Part shown: piece after piece, positions 1-8,643 of the stretch
Position numbering within the stretch: the stretch's first letter is position 1
Layout: every line of letters starts with the position of its first letter
Source of the DNA: an uncultured Ruminococcus sp.
GTDB lineage: Bacteria; Bacillota; Clostridia; Oscillospirales; Acutalibacteraceae
NCBI GenBank assembly: GCA_944415425.1
Contig: CALYBP010000012.1
Coordinates: forward strand, 1-40,401
Direction of reading: 5' to 3'
Length of the DNA stretch: 40,401 nt
Notes under the pieces: generated by a model
Database searches by the model: none
The model's input: the letters and a program-made list of their open reading frames with translations, nothing else
What the model was told of the DNA's origin: nothing
Position numbers and translations under genes: made by a program

Positions 1-43
1 AAAAGTACAGCGGTTTATTCTTTTGTTTAATTTTAAATTAATA

Positions 44-1864
44 TTATTCGACACCGACAAGGCGTTTTTGTATTATTGTTGCATCGGTAACATTTATCAG
101 GCCGTCTTTGTTAACATCTGCCGCCTTCATTTGAGTTTGGTTAAAATCTATTAATTTTACGCAGTATTTTTGAATGTAGGTAGAATCAGCGATATTTACA
201 ATACCGTCGCCGTTTACATCCCCCTCGATATACTTCTCTGCGTCGTTTGTAAACGCTTTAACAACAGCGTTGCCTATTTTGAAACCTAATACTTCGCTTG
301 ATTCGTCAATCTTATTCCAATCCGTTCCGTCAAAATATGAAGACTGGTTTTCCGAAGCGGTAATAATATTATTGCTTCCTGCGCTTGTTTCACAGGCAAG
401 GATTGAGTATTTTTCAGCCCCGTAATTATATACTATATTTAAAACAACTGAATATTTTTCACCTTTGGAAAGATCAACCGAGCTTTCAAGCGGAATGGTA
501 AAATAGCCTTTATTTGCAAAATATTTTGAGCCTTTTGCAGCCAGCTCTCCGTCTGTCGGGTCGACATCGGATTTTACCGAAGTGTATACTTCGTAATTTA
601 CCGTAACATTTTGATAAAGCAGAGCAACAGAAATGGCTTCAAGTACCTCATCATCTCTTGAAGTAAAGAAGTTTGCAGCTTTGCATGAGTCGTCTTCAAA
701 ATATATCTGTGCATCACCAAAGCCTACTCCGTCGTACTGATATATATTTTCATATTCATGAACTGTCGTTCCGTCAGACTTATATTCTGCGTCCTCTGCC
801 TTGAAAATTACTGGGTCACTAAAAGAAACATCATAATATGATAAATAAAAGTATCCGTCATCACCCCATTCGCTGCCCCAGCTGTTTTTAACAATCCATG
901 CTCCGTCATCGGGTGGAGTTATTTCAAATTTATCCTTAGAAAAATTATCATCCCATCCCACAAGAGTTATTCCGTGGTTTGGCAGGCAAAAATTATCTTC
1001 TCCGTTAAGCTGAGCATTGAAGTAATAGCTTTTGTATTTATCGTTCCAGTAATGATCGTTTTCCGTGCTGCCTCCCATTGAATCAGAACAGTAATACGAC
1101 ACAGCAACAGCTCCGTATGAATATATATTTTGCTTAATTTGGTTTAAACTTGCCTCAACGGTTTTTGAGTCAAGAAGTGCCTGATTTGTAAGGCTGCCGT
1201 CAGTTCCGTATGTAAATACGGTAGTGGGAGATAGAAATTCGACGTCCTTAAGATATATATCCGCCGTGTTTTTTAAATACGGGTCAATATCTTCTCCGCC
1301 TGAAAAGTCGTACGGCGCAACGCTTTCGTCAACAGCTCCGTATCTTCTCATGAGAGTCGCAGCACTCATATACATTGAGCCTCCGAGGTTGTAGGGGGAT
1401 ATTCCCATAGATGTATAAGTATCTCCGCCTGCATAAAGGCTTTTATCATCACTTTTATCTGCTCCGTTGTAGTTAAACCATGCAAGGTGTTTTTCGGATA
1501 AGTCAAGCGAGGTATCGGAGTTTCCCGATTTCAGTATATTGGATTCAAGTGATGCCAATGTTGCAAAGGACCAGCAGGTGGGATAAGGGTTTTGGTTTCG
1601 CACATCCGTAACATACCCGTTTTCTGCAAGATTGTATCTTGCGGGAAGATTGGAGTTTCCTATAATGTTATTCGGTACGCTGACTTTGTTATTTTGAAAG
1701 TCTTTATTGACCTCAACATATTGAAAGCCGTCAGATGACTTTATCTGCGCAAGTATGTGAGGGTTTGATTTATTCTCGGCAGAAAAAGCCGTAATTAAAC
1801 CTGAGAAAGCTATGATTCCGCACAAAGCGGCGGAAACAGTGCATTTAATTAAACATTTTTTCAT
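44..1864 (-). CDS. Secreted C1 (papain-like) cysteine protease with C-terminal type I dockerin
   Basis: Predicted extracellular peptidase of 606 residues. A Lys-rich signal peptide with a hydrophobic core covers residues 1-30. The papain fold carries the catalytic Cys in PTCWSF (C97), preceded by the oxyanion Gln (Q91), the His in NHGITLVGWDD (H297) and the Asn in VKNSWGSEWGDDGYF (N327), so the active site looks intact. The middle-to-C-terminal part (about 370-540) resembles the beta-sandwich that follows clostridial C1 domains. The last 60 residues hold two dockerin calcium repeats, DVNGDGIVNIAD and DVNKDGLINVTD, each followed by a helix. Dockerins bind cohesins of scaffoldin proteins, so the enzyme is probably delivered to a cellulosome- or amylosome-like surface complex (inference). 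ATG 1864 is chosen because AAGGAGTGG lies just upstream; an extended frame to 1945 lacks such a site and would bury the signal peptide. Confidence 0.9.
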   Translation of the reverse strand: MKKCLIKCTVSAALCGIIAFSGLITAFSAENKSNPHILAQIKSSDGFQYVEVNKDFQNNKVSVPNNIIGNSNLPARYNLAENGYVTDVRNQNPYPTCWSFATLASLESNILKSGNSDTSLDLSEKHLAWFNYNGADKSDDKSLYAGGDTYTSMGISPYNLGGSMYMSAATLMRRYGAVDESVAPYDFSGGEDIDPYLKNTADIYLKDVEFLSPTTVFTYGTDGSLTNQALLDSKTVEASLNQIKQNIYSYGAVAVSYYCSDSMGGSTENDHYWNDKYKSYYFNAQLNGEDNFCLPNHGITLVGWDDNFSKDKFEITPPDDGAWIVKNSWGSEWGDDGYFYLSYYDVSFSDPVIFKAEDAEYKSDGTTVHEYENIYQYDGVGFGDAQIYFEDDSCKAANFFTSRDDEVLEAISVALLYQNVTVNYEVYTSVKSDVDPTDGELAAKGSKYFANKGYFTIPLESSVDLSKGEKYSVVLNIVYNYGAEKYSILACETSAGSNNIITASENQSSYFDGTDWNKIDESSEVLGFKIGNAVVKAFTNDAEKYIEGDVNGDGIVNIADSTYIQKYCVKLIDFNQTQMKAADVNKDGLINVTDATIIQKRLVGVE

Positions 1865-2071
1865 AAAACCACTCCTTAATTCATTAATATAATTAATATA
1901 GCATACGAATATCAAAAATACAATATATTTATCGGCAATCATCACAAAACTTCACAAATCAATACAAAAATATTTCATAATCATTTCAAGGTGATTTCAT
2001 TTAATTGTCACTTTTGGATTTTATTATAAGAGCACAGAAAAACAAATACTTAAAAATCGGAGGATTTGATT

Positions 2072-3730
2072 ATGTCTGACTACTATAAGAACGAAAATGA
2101 ATTTGATGCTGAAAACTTTGACGGCGACAGTAACAGCTCTGTTGAAAATGAAACAAATGCAGCTGAAGCAGAGCAGGCTGAATCAGCAAAACAGCCGACG
2201 GAAAGTTCATATGAATGGAACTCGGGTTCATCGTCACAGACTTCTGAATCGGTAAATCAAAATGAGTATCATTACTCTTATATTAACGGAAACAATCAGA
2301 ACGCTTCTCACAATCCAAACAATTATGATAATGCTTATTCGTCAGGAACGGTTGCATCCGGTGATGTGAATTCGGGACAAGGCAAAGACTCCTATAATCC
2401 ATACGCTTCTCAAAGTGTAGGATATACGCACTCACAAAACTACCAAAGCAACGCCGGATACAATCAGCACAATACCTATAACTATCAAAGCACAGCTCAG
2501 GGTAAGGCAGGAAAGCCGAAGAAGCAGAAGGTCAAAAAGCCGAAAAAACCGGCGTCAAGAGGATTTGTTGCGGCAATTCTTGTTATATCTATCATAACAT
2601 CGGCTGCACTCGGCTTCGGCGGAGGATATTTTGCAAACAAATTATCCACATCATCCAACGGCGGAATAAACATTAATAAGGTAGATGCCGGCAGTGCTTC
2701 CGCCACGGCTGCGTCATCACAGAGTACCACTTCGGAAATCGTAAAGAAAACAGCGGACAGCGTTGTCGAAATAGCAACAGAAGGCATTACAACGGGAAGC
2801 TTTGCTCAGCAGTATGTTGTGCAGGGAGCAGGTTCGGGTGTTATTATTTCTGAGGACGGATATATAATTACTAATTATCATGTTATTGACGGAGCAAGCA
2901 ATGTCACCGTTACTCTCAGGGACGGACAGACCGCTTATACCGCGGCTGTAATAGGAAGCGATAAAGAAAACGATATAGCTCTTTTAAAGGTTGATGCAAC
3001 AGGATTATCGCCGGCTACTTTCGGCGACAGCTCTACTCTTGCCGTAGGTGATTATGTAGTTGCCATCGGTAATCCTCTCGGAGAACTCGGAGGAACTGTA
3101 ACAGACGGTATTATCAGCGCTCTTGCAAGAGAAGTAACTATTGAAGGCGAAAATATGACATTGCTTCAGACAAATGCTCAAATAAGCCCCGGCAACTCAG
3201 GCGGAGGTTTATTCAATGCGAGCGGTGAGCTTGTGGGCATAGTAAATGCAAAGGACAGCGCAACCGAAGTTGAGGGAATAGGCTTTGCAATCCCGATAAA
3301 TAATGTACTTGATATTATTAAGGATCTGAAATCCTACGGCTATGTAACAGGTAAAGTTGACCTTGGAATGCAGCTTGCGGATATAACGTCAAACGAATCG
3401 GCATTTTATTACGGGGTAAATCAGACCGGTTGTTATGTGCTTTCTGTTACAAAGGGCTCAAATGCTGAAAAAGCGGGCTTTAAAACGGGCGATTTAATCA
3501 CCAAAGTGAATTCAGAGGAAGTTTCAAATTCAAATGATGTTGAAAAGGTACTCAATGATTTTAATGTGGGAGATGAAGTCGAATTCACGGTTTACCGCAG
3601 CGGTAAGAGTGTTAAATTAAATCTTGTCCTCGAAGAGTATGTGCCGTCGCAAAATACGGCCGGTCAGCAGACAACGACTCCTGTAAATGACGGTTCTGAT
3701 GATATTTGGTCGCAGATGTTCGGTTGGTAA
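2072..3730 (+). CDS. HtrA/DegP-family membrane-anchored serine protease with PDZ domain
   Basis: Envelope quality-control protease of 552 residues. The first 145 residues are a low-complexity Ser/Asn/Gln/Tyr-rich cytoplasmic tail, followed by a Lys-rich stretch (about 148-160) and one transmembrane helix (about 166-190). The trypsin-like domain has the triad His in TNYHVIDGA (H270), Asp in ENDIALLKVD (D301) and Ser in SPGNSGGGLF (S376). A single PDZ domain follows (about 435-530), with the family's KAGFKTGDLI motif. This is the layout of Firmicutes HtrA/YyxA proteins, except that the disordered N-terminus is unusually long. The start is ATG 2072, seven bases after GGAGGA; the in-frame TTG at 2066 is too close to that site. 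The gene stands alone, divergent from the protease at 44-1864. Which of the paralogous htrA genes it corresponds to cannot be told. Confidence 0.92.
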   Translation: MSDYYKNENEFDAENFDGDSNSSVENETNAAEAEQAESAKQPTESSYEWNSGSSSQTSESVNQNEYHYSYINGNNQNASHNPNNYDNAYSSGTVASGDVNSGQGKDSYNPYASQSVGYTHSQNYQSNAGYNQHNTYNYQSTAQGKAGKPKKQKVKKPKKPASRGFVAAILVISIITSAALGFGGGYFANKLSTSSNGGININKVDAGSASATAASSQSTTSEIVKKTADSVVEIATEGITTGSFAQQYVVQGAGSGVIISEDGYIITNYHVIDGASNVTVTLRDGQTAYTAAVIGSDKENDIALLKVDATGLSPATFGDSSTLAVGDYVVAIGNPLGELGGTVTDGIISALAREVTIEGENMTLLQTNAQISPGNSGGGLFNASGELVGIVNAKDSATEVEGIGFAIPINNVLDIIKDLKSYGYVTGKVDLGMQLADITSNESAFYYGVNQTGCYVLSVTKGSNAEKAGFKTGDLITKVNSEEVSNSNDVEKVLNDFNVGDEVEFTVYRSGKSVKLNLVLEEYVPSQNTAGQQTTTPVNDGSDDIWSQMFGW

Positions 3731-3794
3731 TCGCTTATATTGATGTGATAACAGCGGCAGGCGTATATAAAAACTAAATATTTTACTGCGCTTT

Positions 3795-3860
3795 AACGGA
3801 TAATTATTTATCCGTTAATATAAATAACGAGTTAACCTTATCATATCGGGTTAACTCGTT
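3795..3860. repeat. Two adjacent inverted repeats
   Basis: Between the converging htrA and rpiB genes lie two perfect dyads in a row: AACGGATAA/TTATCCGTT-type arms at 3795-3816, then 12-base arms AACGAGTTAACC / GGTTAACTCGTT at 3826-3837 and 3849-3860. Neither is followed directly by a long T run, so they may be stem-loops at the end of the htrA transcript or protein-binding dyads. The functional reading is inference. Confidence 0.6.
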
Positions 3861-3871
3861 AAGAGCGTATA

Positions 3872-3920
3872 ATAAAATCCCCTGCAAAGTATCAAAATGA
3901 GCTTGCAAAGGGGATTTTAT
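3872..3920. terminator. Bidirectional terminator between htrA and rpiB
   Basis: ATAAAATCCCCT on the left pairs with AGGGGATTTTAT on the right. The arm on each side supplies a T-rich tail in the direction of reading, so the hairpin can end transcription of both converging genes. Confidence 0.75.
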
Positions 3921-4010
3921 TTGTTTATTGTGTTTGGTTTTTAATACGCAAATATTTTATACTGCTGTACCGCAGTAAAAGTGATTTATTAAATACGTAT
4001 TTTCAAAATA

Positions 4011-4460
4011 TTATTCGCTGAAAGTTCCGTTTTCAATTTGTTCAAGCATAGCCAGACGCTTGTCGTGTCTTCCGCCTTCTTCGGGAGTATTAAGGAAAAT
4101 ATCGGTAAATTTAACGGCGTCTTCCTCGCTTGTAACTCTTCCGCCCATACATAAGATATTGGCGTGGTTATGACGGCGAGTCATTTCAGCCCCGAATTCG
4201 TTGCTGACAACTGCCGCACGGATTCCTTTTACCTTGTTGGCGGCTATCGAAATACCTATTCCTGTTCCGCAGCAAAGTACTCCGTACTCATACTCGCCGC
4301 TTGCAACAGCAGTAGCCACCTTGTAAGCATAAATCGGATAATCTACGCTTTCGGTGCTGTATGTGCCGAAATCCTTGTACTCTATGTTGTTTTCGTCAAG
4401 ATATTTTTTTATAGCGGAAATAAGGTTGTAACCGCCGTGATCGCATCCGAGTGCTATCAT
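4011..4460 (-). CDS. rpiB: Ribose-5-phosphate isomerase B
   Basis: Cytosolic isomerase that interconverts ribose 5-phosphate and ribulose 5-phosphate in the non-oxidative pentose phosphate pathway. The 149-residue length matches the RpiB/LacAB family. Visible motifs are the N-terminal CDHGG (residues 6-10), the CGTGIGISIAANK phosphate and catalytic loop with the base Cys at C64, the RRHNHANILCMGGR segment and the C-terminal GGRHDKRL. It is the last gene of the cluster fhs-tsaE-tsaB-rpiB and begins just after the tsaB stop codon; GGGGG upstream of ATG 4460 is the likely ribosome binding site. Ribulose 5-phosphate is also the substrate expected for TarJ at 35797-36849. Confidence 0.93.
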   Translation of the reverse strand: MIALGCDHGGYNLISAIKKYLDENNIEYKDFGTYSTESVDYPIYAYKVATAVASGEYEYGVLCCGTGIGISIAANKVKGIRAAVVSNEFGAEMTRRHNHANILCMGGRVTSEEDAVKFTDIFLNTPEEGGRHDKRLAMLEQIENGTFSE

Positions 4461-4463
4461 AAT

Positions 4464-5168
4464 TTAATTAACCCCCAATTTTTTGTTTAATTCTCTCTGT
4501 GCCTGAGGCAGACGCAGATATACCGGCATCAATTGTTCTGCCGAAACCGTGTTACTAAGTTTAATCTCATCAATTGCCGCAAAGGCCGTTGATGAAGCTG
4601 TCTGTATCCTTCTTGTAAAGGGAGCAAGCTTTGCGTCAACAGAATTTTCTTTTAAATATTCATATGTCAATTCTGCTCCGTCGCCGACAATCACCGTCTT
4701 TTCATCGAGCTTTTCAAGCTCATATTTTAAATCGGAAAGCGCAAGCGCTCTGTCATCTGTGAGACGCTCTATTTTGTCATTTTTAATTCGGAATAAAGCG
4801 TTATATACCTGAGCGCATCGTGCGTCCATAACAGCGCAGACAACGCAGTCGTTACCAAGCATATTATAAGCCATACTTTTTAATGTTGATACTGATACAC
4901 ACGGTATGTTATTTGCAAATGCAAGCCCTTTAACTGCCGCAACGCCGATTCTGACTCCGGTAAACGACCCCGGACCAGCATTAACCGCAAGCGCAGTAAT
5001 TTCACTCATAGCCGTATTCGTATTTTTTAAAAGAACATCTATCATCGGGATAAGAGTCTGACTGTGAGTAAGCGCCGTGTTTATCGAAAATTCACCTATA
5101 AGCTTGTCTTCGGAAGCGATTGCCGCCGATGCCGCTTTTGCGGAAGTGTCGATAGCTAAAATTTTCAT
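4464..5168 (-). CDS. tsaB: tRNA threonylcarbamoyladenosine biosynthesis protein TsaB
   Basis: Partner protein in t6A37 modification of ANN-decoding tRNAs; it forms a complex with TsaD and TsaE. The 234-residue protein has the ASKHA-type N-terminus MKILAIDTSAKAASAA, the HSQTLIPMID helix and the NAGPGSFTGVRIG loop that define the TsaB/YeaZ family. ATG 5168 overlaps the tsaE stop codon by one base (TGATG), implying translational coupling; an in-frame TTG one codon upstream is a weaker choice. No rimI or tsaD follows; the next gene is rpiB. Confidence 0.93.
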   Translation of the reverse strand: MKILAIDTSAKAASAAIASEDKLIGEFSINTALTHSQTLIPMIDVLLKNTNTAMSEITALAVNAGPGSFTGVRIGVAAVKGLAFANNIPCVSVSTLKSMAYNMLGNDCVVCAVMDARCAQVYNALFRIKNDKIERLTDDRALALSDLKYELEKLDEKTVIVGDGAELTYEYLKENSVDAKLAPFTRRIQTASSTAFAAIDEIKLSNTVSAEQLMPVYLRLPQAQRELNKKLGVN

Positions 5169-5590
5169 CAAATCTCTAACCCCTCGATGTCAAATATTCT
5201 TTCATTATCGTCCTGACCTTTTGTAATCGTTATTTTTATTGAGCCGTCGGGGAGAGCGCCCTCGATATTTTCGCTCCATTCGATAACTAATACTCCGTTG
5301 TCGATAAAGTCAAAAAATCCTGTCGAATACAAGTCGTCCCAAGTGTTTACACGATACATATCAAAATGATATATGTTGTATTTCCCGCTGTATTCGTTTA
5401 CAAGGGCGAAAGTGGGGCTTGATACTCCGTCGTTTACGCCAAGTCCTCTGCACAATCCCCTTGTGAATGCGGTTTTGCCCATTCCAAGACCGCCGAAAAG
5501 AGCTATAACCTCATTGCCTCGCAGTTTATCGGCGATTTTTTCTCCGAGTATTTCAGTATTTTCAGGTGATTTTGAAATAATCCTGCTCAT
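5168..5590 (-). CDS. tsaE: tRNA threonylcarbamoyladenosine biosynthesis ATPase TsaE
   Basis: ATPase of the TsaBDE complex that makes t6A in tRNA. The protein has 140 residues. The Walker A loop is GGLGMGKT (residues 33-40), followed by the family segment GVSSPTFALVNEY and the HFDMYR motif; VLVIEWSENI is the usual C-terminal strand. The start codon lies one base beyond the fhs stop and the stop overlaps the tsaB start, so fhs, tsaE and tsaB are probably co-transcribed. Confidence 0.94.
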   Translation of the reverse strand: MSRIISKSPENTEILGEKIADKLRGNEVIALFGGLGMGKTAFTRGLCRGLGVNDGVSSPTFALVNEYSGKYNIYHFDMYRVNTWDDLYSTGFFDFIDNGVLVIEWSENIEGALPDGSIKITITKGQDDNERIFDIEGLEI

Positions 5591-5591
5591 A

Positions 5592-7259
5592 TCAGAATAG
5601 ACCTGCTATTTTTCCGTTTTCATCAACATCTATACCATGGGCCGCCGGAGATTTCGGAAGTCCCGGCATAGTCATAATATCTCCGGTATATACAACTACA
5701 AAACCGGCTCCGTTTGATAACGACACATTTCTTACCGTGATTTCAAAGTCTTTTGGTGCGCCGAGCAAAGCGGGGTTGTCTGAAAGCGAATACTGAGTTT
5801 TAGCAATACATACCGGCATCTTGCCGCCACCGAGTTTTTCAACCTCAGCAATTGATTTTTCGGCTGCGGCGGTATAGTTAACCCTACTTGCGCCGTAAAT
5901 TGTTTTTGCGATTTTATCTATTTTTTCTTTAACAGTAAGGTCAAGAGAATATATCGGAGCAAAATCAGAGGGCTTTTCGCACGCCTCAACAACTTTCTCT
6001 GCAAGCTCAATTCCGCCTTCGCCGCCGTTGCAGAAAACATCTGACAGAGCAAATTCAGCTCCCTTTTCGCGGCAGTATTCTTCAATGTATTCAAGTTCGC
6101 AGTCGCTGTCTGTGCCAAAGCGGTTTATTGCTACGATAACGGGCACATTATATTTTCTCATATTTTCAATGTGAACGCCGAGATTTACAATTCCTTTTTT
6201 AAGCGCTTCAAGATTTTCGTTAGAAACTTCGCTTTTCGGCACGCCTCCGTTGTATTTAAGTGCTCGGCAGGTAGCGACAATAACTATTGCCGACGGAGAA
6301 ATGCCCGCATAGCGGCACTTAATGTCAAGGAATTTTTCGGCACCCAAGTCTGAGCCGAATCCGGCTTCTGTTATGCAGTAATCCGCAAGCTTCAGCGCAA
6401 GCTTTGTAGCTCTTACGCTGTTGCAGCCGTGCGCGATATTTGCGAAAGGACCGCCGTGCATAATTGCGGGTGTACCCTCAATAGTCTGAACAAGATTAGG
6501 TTTGATTGCGTCTTTTAACAGCGCAGTCATAGCACCGTCAGCCTTTAAATCCCTTGCGTATACGGGTTCACCCGAAAATGTGTACGCAACCAAAATGTTA
6601 CCCAATCGGCGTTTTAAATCGGAAATATCGCTTGCAAGACAAAGAATAGCCATAACTTCGGATGCGACTGTTATAATAAAGTGGTCTTCTCTCGGTATTC
6701 CGTTAACTTTGCCGCCGAGTCCTATAACTACATTTCTTAAAGCGCGGTCGTTCATATCAAGACATCGTTTGATCAATATTCTTCTCTGGTCAATCATAAG
6801 TGAGTTGCCTTGATGAATATGATTGTCAAGCATAGCGCAGCACAGATTGTTGGCTGCTGTGATTGCGTGCATATCACCGGTAAAATGCAGATTTATGTCC
6901 TCCATAGGGAGTACCTGAGCATATCCGCCACCGGCGGCGCCTCCCTTGATACCGAATACAGGGCCGAGTGACGGTTCTCTGAGCGCAATAATTGCGTTTT
7001 TGCCGATCTTTGCCATAGCCTGTCCCAGACCGGCTGTTGTTGTTGTTTTTCCCTCGCCTGCCGGAGTAGGATTTATAGCGGTTACAAGCACAAGCTTACC
7101 GTCGGGATTGTTTTTGATTTTGTCTGCTAAATCGTCAGACAACTTTGCCTTATACTTTCCGTAAAATTCAAGTTCGTCCTCAGTAATTCCTATTTTTGCG
7201 GCAACTTCCTTGATCAGAAGGAGTTTTGCCTGCTGAGCAATTTGTATATCTGATAACAA
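5592..7259 (-). CDS. fhs: Formate-tetrahydrofolate ligase
   Basis: ATP-dependent synthesis of 10-formyltetrahydrofolate from formate, feeding purine and one-carbon metabolism and, in acetogens, the Wood-Ljungdahl methyl branch. At 555 residues it is full length for the family. It shows [12 protein letters not shown] (residues 64-75), [20 protein letters not shown] and [14 protein letters not shown]. The preferred start is TTG 7259, giving [10 protein letters not shown], the usual family N-terminus, with GGAGG about eight bases upstream; the GTG at 7268 lies on top of that binding site. No other acetogenesis genes are in the window, so an anabolic role is equally possible. Confidence 0.95.
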   Translation of the reverse strand: MLSDIQIAQQAKLLLIKEVAAKIGITEDELEFYGKYKAKLSDDLADKIKNNPDGKLVLVTAINPTPAGEGKTTTTAGLGQAMAKIGKNAIIALREPSLGPVFGIKGGAAGGGYAQVLPMEDINLHFTGDMHAITAANNLCCAMLDNHIHQGNSLMIDQRRILIKRCLDMNDRALRNVVIGLGGKVNGIPREDHFIITVASEVMAILCLASDISDLKRRLGNILVAYTFSGEPVYARDLKADGAMTALLKDAIKPNLVQTIEGTPAIMHGGPFANIAHGCNSVRATKLALKLADYCITEAGFGSDLGAEKFLDIKCRYAGISPSAIVIVATCRALKYNGGVPKSEVSNENLEALKKGIVNLGVHIENMRKYNVPVIVAINRFGTDSDCELEYIEEYCREKGAEFALSDVFCNGGEGGIELAEKVVEACEKPSDFAPIYSLDLTVKEKIDKIAKTIYGASRVNYTAAAEKSIAEVEKLGGGKMPVCIAKTQYSLSDNPALLGAPKDFEITVRNVSLSNGAGFVVVYTGDIMTMPGLPKSPAAHGIDVDENGKIAGLF

Positions 7260-7295
7260 TTTACCCACCTCCGAGTTAAATTCATTCTTAAAACT

Positions 7296-7304
7296 ATTAT
7301 ACCA
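7296..7304 (-). promoter_or_regulatory. Extended -10 promoter of the fhs cluster
   Basis: Read on the minus strand, TGGTATAAT lies about 37 bases before the fhs start. It is an extended -10 (TGN-TATAAT) with only a weak -35, upstream of the fhs-tsaE-tsaB-rpiB cluster. Confidence 0.5.
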
Positions 7305-7342
7305 AAACAGGTTTAATTATTATTCTAATTTGCAAAATAAAC

Positions 7343-7371
7343 TTGATATTAAAGGTAATATTTAATATAAT
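7343..7371 (+). promoter_or_regulatory. SigA-type promoter for the RodA-family gene
   Basis: TTGATA at 7343-7348 and TATAAT at 7366-7371 are separated by 17 bases. The predicted start point is about 25 bases upstream of the gene's TTG codon at 7404. Confidence 0.7.
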
Positions 7372-7403
7372 AAATCTATAATTAATTTTGTGAGGCGTTT
7401 TTA

Positions 7404-8573
7404 TTGAGCAAGTTTTCCGGAACAGTTGCCGATTACATTAAAAGGACTGATATAATTCTGTGGCTGTTTACTGTTGCGGCAGTTGTGTACAGCCTTTTAT
7501 TAATATCAAGTATGCAGCGTTCGGGCGATTATAACTTTTTCAAAACTCAGCTTATTGCTGTCATAATCGGCTTTCTTTTTGCTGTTGTTATTTCGGTTGC
7601 AGATTACAGATATTTGATAAGAAAGTGGTATTTTTTTGCGGGATTAGCGGCGGTTTTGGCTGCGCTCGTATTCTTTTTCGGTATACAGGTTGCAGGCACC
7701 GACGATACCGCATGGCTGAGACTGCCCGGAGGGTTTACCGTACAGCCATCAGAATTTATTAAAATTTGTTTTATCATAACATTCTCAAAGCATCTTTATT
7801 GCTTAAAGGAAAAAGAAATCATTAATAATCCTTTTTGCGTTCTTTCGCTTGCGCTTCATGCATTAATTCCCGTGATTGTTATTCATTTTCAGGGAGATGA
7901 CGGAACTGCTCTTATATTTGTGCTTATGTTCCTCATAATGTCGTTTACGGCAGGCGTACAGCTTAGATATTTTGCGATTTTGGGTGCAATGATATTGGTG
8001 GGCGTACCTGTAATATGGAATTTTTTTATGAACGATGAGCATAGGAACAGGATACTTGCGCTGTTTGACATTGACGGAAACGCAATGACAAATTACGGCT
8101 GGCAGCAATATCAGGGTAAGGTTTCAATAGCAAGCGGTCAGCTTACGGGAAGCGGTCTCTATAACGGTTCAAGGGTTGAAAGCTCTATTGTGCCCGAACA
8201 GGAAAATGATTTTATTTTTACTGTCGCAGGGGAGGAGCTTGGCTTTATAGGCTGCGTATTGCTTCTTTTAATTTTATTTGGAATTATCATTAAGGTTATT
8301 TTAAACGCTTATAAGTCAAATGATTTGCAGGGAAGATATATATGCTGCGGTGTTTTCGCAATGATATGTTCTCAAACCGTTATCAATATAGGTATGGTGC
8401 TTGGTTTTTTCCCCGTAATAGGTATTACGCTTCCGCTGTTAAGCTCAGGCGGTTCTTCGGCTTTGAGCACATTGATTTGTATAGGGCTTGTTCAAAGTGT
8501 CAGAAATCATAATCTTGACGATATGGATACGGCAAGTGTCCGAAGGGGAAGCCAAAGCAGAATAAAAATTTAG
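7404..8573 (+). CDS. RodA/FtsW/SpoVE-family peptidoglycan glycosyltransferase
   Basis: SEDS-family polytopic membrane enzyme that polymerises lipid II. The 389 residues contain about ten hydrophobic segments. The diagnostic region WLRLPGGFTVQPSEFIK lies at 104-120, the large extracellular loop carries PEQENDFIFTVAGEELGF, and LPLLSSGGSS precedes the last helix. The lack of a divisome neighbourhood and the motif details favour RodA (elongation) over FtsW or SpoVE, but these cannot be separated firmly by eye. It starts at TTG 7404 after GAGG and is a single-gene unit with its own promoter and terminator. Confidence 0.88.
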   Translation: MSKFSGTVADYIKRTDIILWLFTVAAVVYSLLLISSMQRSGDYNFFKTQLIAVIIGFLFAVVISVADYRYLIRKWYFFAGLAAVLAALVFFFGIQVAGTDDTAWLRLPGGFTVQPSEFIKICFIITFSKHLYCLKEKEIINNPFCVLSLALHALIPVIVIHFQGDDGTALIFVLMFLIMSFTAGVQLRYFAILGAMILVGVPVIWNFFMNDEHRNRILALFDIDGNAMTNYGWQQYQGKVSIASGQLTGSGLYNGSRVESSIVPEQENDFIFTVAGEELGFIGCVLLLLILFGIIIKVILNAYKSNDLQGRYICCGVFAMICSQTVINIGMVLGFFPVIGITLPLLSSGGSSALSTLICIGLVQSVRNHNLDDMDTASVRRGSQSRIKI

Positions 8574-8605
8574 TGTTGGTTTTTAATTAAAAAATATAAA
8601 GCTGA

Positions 8606-8643
8606 TTCAAGCCCCCGAACCTTTTAAGATTCGGGGGCTTGAA
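8606..8643. terminator. Bidirectional terminator between rodA-like gene and histidine kinase
   Basis: A perfect stem, TTCAAGCCCCCGAA against TTCGGGGGCTTGAA, with a short loop. It abuts the stop codon of the converging kinase gene. The GC-rich stem serves both strands, although the T tails are short. Confidence 0.8.
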
